NCBI RefSeq assembly: GCF_009739515.1
Contig: NZ_CP046535.1
Span: 3,643,501-3,707,500, forward strand
Origin: Sphingomonas profundi
GTDB taxonomy: Bacteria > Pseudomonadota > Alphaproteobacteria > Sphingomonadales > Sphingomonadaceae
Direction: 5' to 3'
Length of the DNA: 64,000 nt
The notes beneath the pieces are model-generated. The model was given only the letters and a program-made list of their open reading frames with translations. It was not told the origin of the DNA and searched no databases. Each line of letters begins with the position of its first letter. Positions within the stretch are counted from its first letter, which is position 1. Made by a program: the position numbers and the translations under genes. Of this stretch, positions 52,213 through 60,710 are shown piece after piece.

Positions 52213-53829
52213 CTACCGCCTCCGCCCGAGATCTTTGAGCACCGCCTGCGCCGCATTATGCCCCGGCGCGCCGGTCACGCCGCCGCCAGGATGCGCGCCG
52301 GCCCCGCATAGATACAGCCCCGCGATCGGCGAGCGATATTGCGAGTAGCCCGGCACCGGCCGCATCGAGAACAGCTGCCCCAGGTTCAGATCGCCGTGAA
52401 AGATGTTGCCTTCGGTGAGGTCGTAGGTCCGCTCCAGATCCAGCGGGCTGAGCAGCCGCCGCGCCACGATCAGGCCGGGCAGGTCGGGCATGTGCCGTGC
52501 GATCTGCGCGACGATGCGATCGATCAGCTCCTCGCGCCGGCCGTCCCAATCGCCCTCGGCCAGATCGAACGGCAGATATTGGATGAAGCAGGTCATCACC
52601 TGCTGGCCGGGCGGGCACAGGCCGGGATCGACCAGACTGGGAAGGACGCAGTCGATCCACAGTTCGTCGGCGATCGCGCCGCGCCGCGCCGCCTCGGCGA
52701 TCCGCTGCGCGCCTTCCAGGCTGGGGGTGATCGAGAGCAGGCTGCGCTCGGCCGGCGTGGCATCGGCCGGGCGGCCGGGCACGGTCGGTTCGCCGGACAG
52801 GACGAGGTTGAGCTTGGCGCACGGGCCGGCCATCCTGATCGCGGCGATGTCGCGGCGGAAATCGTCGGCAAGATGCTCGGGCGCGACCAGGCCGAGGAAG
52901 GTGCGCTTGGGGTCGGCGTTCGACAGCACCGCCCGCGCGCTCACCGTGCGCCCGTCGGCCAGCGTGACGCCGGTGGCGCGCGCGTGATCGATCCGGATCG
53001 ATGCGACGGGCGCGTCCGTCACCAGTTCCGCGCCATGCGCCCGCGCCGCAGAGGCGATCGCGGCGGTGATCGCGCCCATTCCGCCCATGACATGGCCGTT
53101 GAAGCCCTGCACCGCATCGTCCCCGCCGGCGAGCAGGTGGAACAGCAGGCCGCCCGCCGATCCGGGATCATAGGGGCCGCCATGCTTGCCGTAGACGTTG
53201 TTGGCCAGGATCATCCGCTTGACCGCCGCCGACTCGAAATGGCGGTCGAGGAAATCACCGAGGCTGCCGGTGAGGAAGGCGATCAGCCGCGCCATCTCCG
53301 GCCCCTGCATCCGGCGGAAGCGTCTGGCGACGCGCCAGCCTTCCTTCAGCCGCGCAACCCCGGTGGCGGCAAGATCGGGCGGCGGTTCGAGAAAGAAGGG
53401 CTGGAGGTAGGCGGCAAGCGCCTTCAGCTCGCGCTCGACGCGGACGAACGCCACCGCATCGCGCGGCGAGTAGCGGGCGATCTCGGCGGCGGTGCGATCG
53501 GTATCGGCCCACCAGCGGATGATGCTGCCGTCTTCCAGCGGCACGGTCAGTATCGGATCGCACGGCACCATCGCGAGGCCGTGCCGCCCCAGATCGAGAT
53601 CGCGGATCACGGTGGGCATCAGCATGCTGGCGATGTACGAGCAGGACGAGACGCGGGCGCCCGGCGCGGCGACGGCATCGACCTCCTCGGTCACGCAGGC
53701 GCCGCCCAGCACGCCGCGCCGCTCCAGCACGATCACCGATCTGCCGGCCCTGGCGAGATAGGCGGCGGCGGTCAGCCCGTTGTGGCCGCCGCCGACGATG
53801 ACGGCATCGTAGCCTTCGCGCAAAGCCAA
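52213..53829 (-). CDS. PYROXD2/phytoene-desaturase-like FAD oxidoreductase, copy 2
   Basis: 538 residues. IVGGGHNGLTAAAYLARAG near residue 10-28, VLERRGVLGGACVTEE, and the terminal LYLCGAGAHPGGGVTGAPGHNAAQ. Paralogous to 46042-47652. Initiation seems to be at a TTG (53829) with GAAGGGGC upstream; no ATG or GTG lies before the FAD loop in frame. Divergent from the Rieske gene at 53905 and followed by the permease gene. Confidence 0.9.
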   Translation of the reverse strand: MALREGYDAVIVGGGHNGLTAAAYLARAGRSVIVLERRGVLGGACVTEEVDAVAAPGARVSSCSYIASMLMPTVIRDLDLGRHGLAMVPCDPILTVPLEDGSIIRWWADTDRTAAEIARYSPRDAVAFVRVERELKALAAYLQPFFLEPPPDLAATGVARLKEGWRVARRFRRMQGPEMARLIAFLTGSLGDFLDRHFESAAVKRMILANNVYGKHGGPYDPGSAGGLLFHLLAGGDDAVQGFNGHVMGGMGAITAAIASAARAHGAELVTDAPVASIRIDHARATGVTLADGRTVSARAVLSNADPKRTFLGLVAPEHLADDFRRDIAAIRMAGPCAKLNLVLSGEPTVPGRPADATPAERSLLSITPSLEGAQRIAEAARRGAIADELWIDCVLPSLVDPGLCPPGQQVMTCFIQYLPFDLAEGDWDGRREELIDRIVAQIARHMPDLPGLIVARRLLSPLDLERTYDLTEGNIFHGDLNLGQLFSMRPVPGYSQYRSPIAGLYLCGAGAHPGGGVTGAPGHNAAQAVLKDLGRRR

Positions 53830-53879
53830 TGCCCCTTCGCCCTTCCCGCTTCACGATAGGCAGGTTCGGCGCTATGAGG

Positions 53880-53895
53880 CAACTGTCTAACAAGG
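53880..53895. promoter_or_regulatory. operator-like element between FAD oxidoreductase and Rieske genes
   Basis: CAACTGTCTAACAAGG in the 75-base divergent region 53830-53904; complement CCTTGTTAGACAGTTG. Shares TGT-N2-A-N-CAA with 48859-48875. It starts 10 bases before the Rieske ATG, so a bound repressor could block transcription or the ribosome site. Confidence 0.4.
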
Positions 53896-53904
53896 GGCTG
53901 CGCG

Positions 53905-54996
53905 ATGGAACCTTCGCTACCCAGCGACGCCTATGTCACCGCCGCGGGCTTCGCCGCCGATGCGGCACGCATCCTGACGCGCGACTGGTTCTGCGCGGGC
54001 CGCGTCGAGGATGTCGCGGCGCCCGGCGATCATGTCGTGCTGGAGATCGCAGGCGAGAGCATCCTCGTCACCCGCACCCGCACCGGAGACCTGCGCGCAT
54101 TCTACAACGTCTGCCGGCATCGTGGATCCAGCCTGTGCGACGGCGCCAACGATGCGCGATGGGGCGTGAGCCTGAACGGCGGTGTGGTCGGCGGGGTGAT
54201 CCGCTGCCCCTATCACGGCTGGTCCTACGGACTGGACGGCGCGCTGCTGGCAACGCCGCAGATGCGCGTGGACAAGGCGGCGTTCGGCCTCCACCCGGTC
54301 GGCGTCGAGACCTGGGGCGGGTTCCTGTTCCTCAATCTCACCCCGGCGACCGCGGCCGATCTCGCCGACGCGCTGGGCGAGGCGCCGCGCCGGCTCGGCA
54401 ATTATCCGCTTGCGGATCTGCGCACGGGACGGACGATCCGATATGATGTCGCGGCGAACTGGAAGCTGATCCTCGAGAACTACAACGAATGCTATCATTG
54501 CGCAGGCGTGCATCCGGAGCTGTGCGATCTGGTTCCCGGATTTCGCGAGGCGGGCGGCAGCCAGCTCGATTGGGAGGCGGGCATTTCCCACCGCCCCGGC
54601 GCGACCACCTACACGGCAAGCGGCACCACCGCGCGCGCCACCTTCCCCGGTCTGACCGCCGAGGAACAGGTCCGTCACAAGGGTGAGCTGCTCTATCCCA
54701 ACCTGATGCTGAGCGTGTCGAGCGATCATGCCGCCGCCTTTCTGCTGTGGCCGCTGGCGGCGGACCGCACCCGCATCGAATGCCGCTTCCTGTTCCACCG
54801 CGACGAGATCGCCCGCGACGGTTTCGATCCGGCCGACGCCGTCGACTTCTGGGACATGGTCAATCGCCAGGACTGGGCCGTGTGCGAACGCGTCCAGCGC
54901 GGCATGGGCGCGCGCGTCCACGATCACGGCTGGTACTCGCCGATGGAGGATGCCAGCCTCGACATCCGCCGCTACGTCGCGCGCCACGCCGAGTAG
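53905..54996 (+). CDS. Rieske non-heme iron oxygenase, catalytic subunit, copy 2 (GbcA-like)
   Basis: 363 residues. Rieske ligands C70, H72 (CRHRGSS) and C101, H104 (CPYHGW), with a longer insert between them than in copy 1; iron ligands in ENYNECYHCAGVHPE (H198, H203). ENYNECYHC is characteristic of the glycine-betaine/stachydrine demethylase and choline-monooxygenase-like group. It could remove an N-methyl group or hydroxylate a related substrate; the sarcosine-oxidase-like gene at 59463 would be a logical later step. Reductase is not in the window. Confidence 0.91.
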   Translation: MEPSLPSDAYVTAAGFAADAARILTRDWFCAGRVEDVAAPGDHVVLEIAGESILVTRTRTGDLRAFYNVCRHRGSSLCDGANDARWGVSLNGGVVGGVIRCPYHGWSYGLDGALLATPQMRVDKAAFGLHPVGVETWGGFLFLNLTPATAADLADALGEAPRRLGNYPLADLRTGRTIRYDVAANWKLILENYNECYHCAGVHPELCDLVPGFREAGGSQLDWEAGISHRPGATTYTASGTTARATFPGLTAEEQVRHKGELLYPNLMLSVSSDHAAAFLLWPLAADRTRIECRFLFHRDEIARDGFDPADAVDFWDMVNRQDWAVCERVQRGMGARVHDHGWYSPMEDASLDIRRYVARHAE

Positions 54997-55029
54997 CGTG
55001 GCGACCGCCGACCTGCCTATAGTCGCGCG

Positions 55030-56931
55030 GTGACGACCGGAAACGCACGACCGCGCGAGGCGACGGGGACGCTGGAAGCGGCGATCGCTCACACCCGCCT
55101 GCTGCTGGCACGCGATCCGGCGCTGGCGCTGGCGCAGACCGAAGAGATATTGCGGGTGGTGCGCGAGGATTCCGCCGCGCTGCTGCTGCGCGGGCAGGCG
55201 CTGGCGGCGCTGGGCCGTGCGCGCGAGGCGGTGACGGCGCTGCGCCGGGCGGCCGAGCGCGATCGGGGATCGGCCGGGGTGTGGCGCGCGCTGGCCGACC
55301 AGCTCGTCCTCACCGGCGACGGCGCCGCGGCGGACGCGGCCTATGCGCGCGCGATCCGCGCGTCGGTTCACGTGCCGGTGCTGATCGAGGCGGCCGAGGC
55401 GCTGGTCGACAATCGCCTCGCGGTGGCCGAACGGCTGCTCAAGCCGCACCTTAAAGCGCATCCCACCGACGTCGCCGCGATCCGCATGCTGGCCGAGCTG
55501 GCGGGCCGGATCGGCCGCAACGCCGATGCCGAGGCGCTGCTGAGGCGCGCGATCGAGCTGGCGCCGAGCTTCGCGCCCGCCCGCTTCAATCTCGCCACCC
55601 TGCTCTACCGCACCAACCAGCTGCCCGCCGCGCTGGAACAGCTCCGCCGCCTCGCTGCCGAGGAGCCGGGCAACGCCGCCTATCGCAACCTCGCCGCCGC
55701 GGCGCTCGCACAACTGGGCGACACCGCGGAGGCGATCGATCATTTCGAGGCGGTGCTGGGCGCACATCCCGATTACACCAGGATCCGCCTGAGCTATGGC
55801 CACGCGCTGAAGACGGTAGGCCGGCAGGGCGACAGCGTGGCCGCCTACCGCCGCTGCATCGCCGACGCGCCGGGCTTCGGCGAGGCATGGTGGAGCCTCG
55901 CCAACCTCAAGACCGTGCGCCTCGGCGACGACGACGTGGCGGCGATGACGGCGGCACTGGCGCTCCCCACGCTCTCGCCCGAGGATCGCCTTCACCTCCA
56001 CTTCGCGCTTGGCAAGGCGGAGGAGGATGCCGGTCGCGTCGAGGCGGCGTTCGGCCACTACGCCACCGCCAACCGGCTGCGCCTGGAGCTCGTCCCATAT
56101 GATCCCGCCGAGACTTGCGAACGCGTCGATCGCACGATCGCCCTGTTCACCGGCCCGTTCCTCGCCGCCCGCGTAAGCCAGGGCTGCCCGGCACCCGATC
56201 CGATCTTCGTGCTCGGCATGCCCCGCGCCGGATCGACCCTGATCGAACAGATCCTCGCCAGTCACCCTCGGGTGGAAGGCACGCAGGAACTGCCCGATAT
56301 CCAGATGATGGCGCAGCGCCTCGGGCTGGACGCGCCGTATCCCGCGTGCCTCGCCACCTTGAACGCCGCCGCCCTTCGCGCGCTCGGCGAGGAGTATCTC
56401 GATCGCGCGCGGGCGCACCGCAAGACCGACCGACCCTTCTTCGTCGACAAGATGCCAAACAACTGGCTGCACATCGGGCTGATCCAGCTGATTCTGCCGA
56501 ACGCCCGGATCGTCGATGCCCGACGTCATCCGATCGCCTGCGGCTTCTCCAATTTCAAACAGCATTTCGCGCGTGGTCAGGCCTTCGCCTATGATCTCGG
56601 GCATATGGGGCGTTACTATGCCGACTATGTCAGGCTGATGGCGCATTTCGACGCCGTTCTGCCCGGCCGCATCCACCGCGTCTTTCACGAAGCGCTGGTC
56701 GCGGATACCGAAAGCGAGGTGCGCCGCCTGCTCGCCGCTCTCGGCCTGCCGTTCGATCCCGCCTGCCTGCGCTTCCACGAAACCGAGCGGCCGGTGCGCA
56801 CCGCGAGTTCGGAGCAGGTGCGTCGCCCGATCAGCCGCTCCGGCATCGATGCGTGGCGCGCGTTCGCGCCGTGGCTGGAGCCGTTGCGCACCGCGCTGGG
56901 GCCGGTCGTTGCCGAATATCCTCACCCCTGA
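55030..56931 (+). CDS. TPR-repeat sulfotransferase
   Basis: 633 residues from a GTG at 55030. About 1-330 are tetratricopeptide repeats (for example RAIELAPSFAPARFNLATLL). From about residue 390 comes a sulfotransferase domain with the PAPS-binding loop DPIFVLGMPRAGSTLIEQIL and the 3'-phosphate-binding RHPIACGFSNFKQ. It would transfer sulfate to a peptide tyrosine, sugar or small molecule. Such genes are often next to TonB receptor genes in sphingomonads, as here (receptor start 115 bases on), but the acceptor is unknown. No signal peptide. Confidence 0.88.
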   Translation: MTTGNARPREATGTLEAAIAHTRLLLARDPALALAQTEEILRVVREDSAALLLRGQALAALGRAREAVTALRRAAERDRGSAGVWRALADQLVLTGDGAAADAAYARAIRASVHVPVLIEAAEALVDNRLAVAERLLKPHLKAHPTDVAAIRMLAELAGRIGRNADAEALLRRAIELAPSFAPARFNLATLLYRTNQLPAALEQLRRLAAEEPGNAAYRNLAAAALAQLGDTAEAIDHFEAVLGAHPDYTRIRLSYGHALKTVGRQGDSVAAYRRCIADAPGFGEAWWSLANLKTVRLGDDDVAAMTAALALPTLSPEDRLHLHFALGKAEEDAGRVEAAFGHYATANRLRLELVPYDPAETCERVDRTIALFTGPFLAARVSQGCPAPDPIFVLGMPRAGSTLIEQILASHPRVEGTQELPDIQMMAQRLGLDAPYPACLATLNAAALRALGEEYLDRARAHRKTDRPFFVDKMPNNWLHIGLIQLILPNARIVDARRHPIACGFSNFKQHFARGQAFAYDLGHMGRYYADYVRLMAHFDAVLPGRIHRVFHEALVADTESEVRRLLAALGLPFDPACLRFHETERPVRTASSEQVRRPISRSGIDAWRAFAPWLEPLRTALGPVVAEYPHP

Positions 56932-56960
56932 CCGCATCATTGCTGTTGCGCGACAGCCGA

Positions 56961-56976
56961 CTTGACAGCTGTCAAG
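56961..56976. promoter_or_regulatory. perfect 16-base palindrome upstream of TonB receptor gene
   Basis: CTTGACAGCTGTCAAG is a perfect inverted repeat 85 bases before the receptor ATG. Its right half TGTCAAGCAA matches the TGT-N2-A-N-CAA core of the elements at 48859 and 53880. TTGACA within it could also serve as a -35 box. Probable TetR operator. Confidence 0.5.
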
Positions 56977-57045
56977 CAACGCGGGAGCCTGATGCGGCCG
57001 CGACAGACGCCGACAAGGCGCGTCGCGCGAAATGGGGGTCACATC

Positions 57046-59442
57046 ATGTCCTGTTCCGCCTCTCGTCCCGCCTTGACCCCGCGCCGCAGCCTGCTGCTGG
57101 CGCTGGCCTGTTCCACCAGCCTGATCGCCGCCCCCGCGCTGGCGCAGGAGGCCGGGCAAGGCGTTGCGGATGTCGATCGGCCGGCCGACATCATCGTCAC
57201 CGCCACCAAGCGTTCCGAGAGCCTGCAGAAGGTGCCGATCAGCATCCAGGTGCTGGGCGAGCAGCTGCTGGATCAGCGCCAGGTCCAGAGTTCCGACGAT
57301 TATGCCAAGCTGCTGCCCAGCGTCAGCTTCCAGTCGTTCGGCCCCAGCCAGAGCCAGCTCTATTTCCGCGGCGTGACCAGCGGCGGCGACGGTCTTCACG
57401 GCGGGTCGCTGCCCACCGCCGGCGTCTATCTGGACGAGACGCCCGTCACCACGATCGCCAACAATGTCGATATCCACATCTACGATATCGCCCGTGTCGA
57501 GGCGCTGTCGGGGCCGCAGGGCACCCTGTTCGGCGCGTCGTCGCTGGCCGGCACGCTGCGGATCATCACCAACAAGCCCGATCCGAGCAAGTTTTCCGCC
57601 GGCTACGATCTGCAGGGCAACAAGTTCGGCAAGGGCGATTATGGCGGGGTGGGCGAGGCGTTCGTCAACATCCCGCTGTCCGAAGCTGCGGCGATCCGGC
57701 TCGTCGGCTTCTACCAGCACGATGGCGGCTACATCGACAACACGCCCGGCACGCGCACCTACACGCTGGGCGATCTGGACGACACCACCAATCTTACCGT
57801 CAACAACAATGCGTTGGTGAAGAAGGACTTCAACGACGTCGACACCTATGGCGGCCGCGCCGCGCTGAAGGTGGATCTGGACGAGGATTGGACGGTGACG
57901 CCGTCGGTGGTCTACCAGCATCAGAAGACCAGGGGCGCCTTCCTGTTCGATCCCAAGGTCGGTGATCTGCAGGTCCACGATTTCACGCCCAGTGAAAATC
58001 TCGATCGCTGGTTTCAGTCGGCACTCACGATCGAGGGCAAGCTGGGTGACTGGAACGTGCTCTATTCGGGCGGCTACTTCGAGCGCAAGGTGGATAACCG
58101 CACGGATTATTCCTACTACACCGTCGCCTACGATACGCCCGGTTATTACTATACCAATTTTCCCACCGGCACGGGCGGCTTCCTCGATCCCACGCAGACC
58201 CAGATCCTCAGGGACAAATATACCAAGCAGACTCACGAACTGCGCGTCACCTCGCCGGCCGACAATCGGCTGCGGCTGGTCGCGGGCCTGTTCTTCCAGC
58301 GGCAGACCGATGCGATCGCCGCCGACTATATCGTGCCGGGGATCAGCGGCATCCCGACCCCGCCGGTCACGGTGCCGATTCCGGGTTTCGGCGATTCCGT
58401 GTTCCGCACCCGCCTGCACCGCAGCGACAATGATTATGCCGCCTTCGCCGAAGCCGCGTTCGATATCGTGCCCGACGTCACGCTCAACGCCGGCATTCGC
58501 GGCTTCATCGCACATAATGAGCTGGCGGGCTTCTCGGGTTTCGCCTTCAACGTCGATCCCGCGGTCTGCCTGCCGACCGCCGCGACCAACCGCCCGTGCG
58601 ACAATGTCGACAAGGCCAATGACGAATCCGGCGAGACCCACAAGGTGAACCTCACATGGCGGGTCACACCGGATCAGATGGTCTACGCCACCTATTCCAC
58701 CGGCTTCCGCCCGGGCGGCAACAATCGCCGGCCTGGCATCCTGCCGTACAAGTCCGATACGCTGAACAATTACGAGATCGGCTTCAAGACCAGCCTCTTC
58801 GATCGCCGCCTGCGCTTCAACGGCGCGATCTTCCACGAGACCTGGAAGAACCTGCAATACGGCCTGAGCCCCGTCGGATCGCTGGGCGTCACCAACATCT
58901 ACAATGCGGGCAACGCGCGGATCAACGGGGCCGAGGGTGACTTCGCGCTCAGTCTCGGCGGGTTCGTCCTGTCCGGATCGGGCACCTATATCGATGCCAA
59001 GCTGACCACCGACTTCTGCCAGTTCGATGCGGCCGGCAACAGCATCTGCACCCCCGGCGTGGCGCCCGCGGCCTCGCGCGGCACGCGGCTGCCGATCCAG
59101 CCCAGGTTCAAGGGCAATCTCACCGCGCGCTACAATCTGCAACTCGGCACGCTCGCCAGCTTCGCGCAGGGCACGGTCAACTATCAGGGCGGCACGCGAT
59201 CGTACCTGACCGAAAAGGAGGCGACGGCGCTTGGCCGGACGAGCCGGTTCGCCACCGCCGATTTCTCGATCGGTGTCTCGCGCGACAACTGGACGTTCGA
59301 GCTGTTCGTCCAGAACGCCTTCGACAAGCGCGGCATCCTGTCCAAGAACACCGCGTGCGCGCCCGGTTTCTGCGCTCCGTTCGCGCGGCTCTATCCGATC
59401 AAGCCGCAGATCTTCGGGGTGAAGGCGGGCCAGCGCTTCTGA
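57046..59442 (+). CDS. TonB-dependent outer membrane receptor
   Basis: 798 residues from ATG 57046, with GGGGG 7 bases upstream; ATG 56992 (GGGAG upstream) is an alternative that would lengthen the signal peptide. Signal peptide ends near APALAQE (34), TonB-box-like DIIVTA at 48-53, plug with LSGPQGTLFGASSLAGTLRI, barrel ending GVKAGQRF. GASSLAGTLRI instead of GRNTIGG is a distinct receptor subgroup. It probably imports the substrate of the amidohydrolase/Rieske island. Confidence 0.92.
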   Translation: MSCSASRPALTPRRSLLLALACSTSLIAAPALAQEAGQGVADVDRPADIIVTATKRSESLQKVPISIQVLGEQLLDQRQVQSSDDYAKLLPSVSFQSFGPSQSQLYFRGVTSGGDGLHGGSLPTAGVYLDETPVTTIANNVDIHIYDIARVEALSGPQGTLFGASSLAGTLRIITNKPDPSKFSAGYDLQGNKFGKGDYGGVGEAFVNIPLSEAAAIRLVGFYQHDGGYIDNTPGTRTYTLGDLDDTTNLTVNNNALVKKDFNDVDTYGGRAALKVDLDEDWTVTPSVVYQHQKTRGAFLFDPKVGDLQVHDFTPSENLDRWFQSALTIEGKLGDWNVLYSGGYFERKVDNRTDYSYYTVAYDTPGYYYTNFPTGTGGFLDPTQTQILRDKYTKQTHELRVTSPADNRLRLVAGLFFQRQTDAIAADYIVPGISGIPTPPVTVPIPGFGDSVFRTRLHRSDNDYAAFAEAAFDIVPDVTLNAGIRGFIAHNELAGFSGFAFNVDPAVCLPTAATNRPCDNVDKANDESGETHKVNLTWRVTPDQMVYATYSTGFRPGGNNRRPGILPYKSDTLNNYEIGFKTSLFDRRLRFNGAIFHETWKNLQYGLSPVGSLGVTNIYNAGNARINGAEGDFALSLGGFVLSGSGTYIDAKLTTDFCQFDAAGNSICTPGVAPAASRGTRLPIQPRFKGNLTARYNLQLGTLASFAQGTVNYQGGTRSYLTEKEATALGRTSRFATADFSIGVSRDNWTFELFVQNAFDKRGILSKNTACAPGFCAPFARLYPIKPQIFGVKAGQRF

Positions 59443-59462
59443 GCGGGGCGACCACCTGTGAC

Positions 59463-60638
59463 GTGATCGTCGTGGGGCTCGGCGCGGTGGGCAGCGCCGC
59501 GCTGTATCAACTCGCGCGGCGCGGGGTGCAGGCGATCGGTATCGACCGCTTCTCGCCCCCGCACGCGCAAGGCTCCAGCCACGGCGAGACCCGCATCACC
59601 CGTTGCGGCGTGGGCGAGGGCGCGGCCTACGGCCCGCTGGTCGCGCGCAGCCACGCCATCTGGGACGAGATCGCGGCCGAGACCGGCGAGCAGCTTCTGC
59701 TGCGCTGCGGCTTCATGCTGATCGACGGCGTGTCGGGCGAAGCGCGCCCGCAGCAGGATCCGGGCTTTCTCGACGGCACCCTCGCCTCGGCGCGCGCGAA
59801 CCATGTGCCGCACGCGTTGCTGGATGCCGGGGAGGCGGCGAGGCGCTTCCCGCAATTCCTGCTGCGCGGGCACGAGCGCGTCTATTTCGAGCCCGGCGGC
59901 GGCCTCGTATATCCCGAGCGCTGTATCGCCGCGCAGCTGCGGCTCGCCGAAGCGCACGGCGCCACCGTGCGGCGCGACGAGACGGTCGTCGCCGTCACGC
60001 CGGCGGGCGATGGCGTGGCCGTGCGCACCGATCGCGCCACCTATTCCGCCGCGCGCGCGATCCTCGCGGCGGGAAGCTGGCTGCCGGGACTGGTCGGCGC
60101 GCCGCTCGCCCCGATACGGTTGCTGCGGCAGGTGCTCCACTGGTTCGCGGTCGACGATCCCGCCGCTTATGCTCCGTCGCGCAGCCCGACCTTCATCTGG
60201 GTGCACGACGATCCGCCGCACGACAGCTTCTACGGCTTTCCGATCCTGCCGGGGCTGACGCCGGGCCTAAAGGTCGCGACGGAGCAATATACCGCCGTGA
60301 CACCGCTGCCCGAACGCCTCGACCGGGCCGTTGCGCCGTCCGAAGTCGCGGCGATGTTCGCGCGCCACGTCTCCGGCCGTATGCGCGGCGCGCACCGAAC
60401 GGCGCGACAATCGACCGCCTGCGTTTATACGACGGCGCCCGACAATGATTTCGTGATCGATCGCCTCGACCCCGGCGGCGCTGTCTCGCTCGTCTCGGCC
60501 TGCTCGGGTCACGGCTTCAAGCATTCCGCGGCGGTCGGCGAACTGGCCGCGGAAAATGCGCTTGGTCTGGCGATGCCGGACGATCGCTTCCGGCTCTCCC
60601 GCCTTGCCGGAGCGGCTGCCGTGCCCGACCCGGTCTGA
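59463..60638 (+). CDS. sarcosine-oxidase-like (MSOX/MTOX) flavoprotein
   Basis: 391 residues if begun at GTG 59463, 20 bases after the receptor stop with GAGCGGGG upstream; an ATG at 59355 would overlap the receptor by 88 bases, so the start is uncertain. VVGLGAVGSAALYQLARRG binds FAD; SSHGETRITR and ACSGHGFKHSAAVGE are characteristic of monomeric sarcosine and N-methyltryptophan oxidases. The covalent-flavin Cys region SACSGHGFK is present. It would oxidise a secondary or N-methyl amine with O2, which fits the GbcA-like Rieske enzyme. Confidence 0.85.
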   Translation: MIVVGLGAVGSAALYQLARRGVQAIGIDRFSPPHAQGSSHGETRITRCGVGEGAAYGPLVARSHAIWDEIAAETGEQLLLRCGFMLIDGVSGEARPQQDPGFLDGTLASARANHVPHALLDAGEAARRFPQFLLRGHERVYFEPGGGLVYPERCIAAQLRLAEAHGATVRRDETVVAVTPAGDGVAVRTDRATYSAARAILAAGSWLPGLVGAPLAPIRLLRQVLHWFAVDDPAAYAPSRSPTFIWVHDDPPHDSFYGFPILPGLTPGLKVATEQYTAVTPLPERLDRAVAPSEVAAMFARHVSGRMRGAHRTARQSTACVYTTAPDNDFVIDRLDPGGAVSLVSACSGHGFKHSAAVGELAAENALGLAMPDDRFRLSRLAGAAAVPDPV

Positions 60639-60710
60639 GCAACGTCCCGCGCGATGAGCTTGCCATGATCATGGACGACCGCGTCGAGCGCAGCGGCCGG
60701 CGCGTCACGG
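60639..60710. other. short spacer between convergent genes
   Basis: 72 bases between the flavoprotein and acyl-CoA dehydrogenase genes. A 12-base palindrome CCATGATCATGG (60663-60674) lies here; it has no loop and no T tract, so it is not a convincing terminator. Confidence 0.3.

Noticed and set aside
56962-57045. TTG start at 56962 for the TonB receptor
   Set aside because: The codon lies inside the perfect palindrome and lacks a ribosome-binding site; ATG 57046 has one and begins a good signal peptide.
53917-59142. Minus-strand open frame of 1741 codons across four plus-strand genes
   Set aside because: It runs antisense to the Rieske, sulfotransferase and TonB receptor genes, which have clear motifs; the frame has no ribosome-binding site and no domain.
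60663-60674. Palindrome CCATGATCATGG as a terminator or operator
   Set aside because: No loop and no T tract; short palindromes of this kind are expected by chance and it sits between convergent genes.
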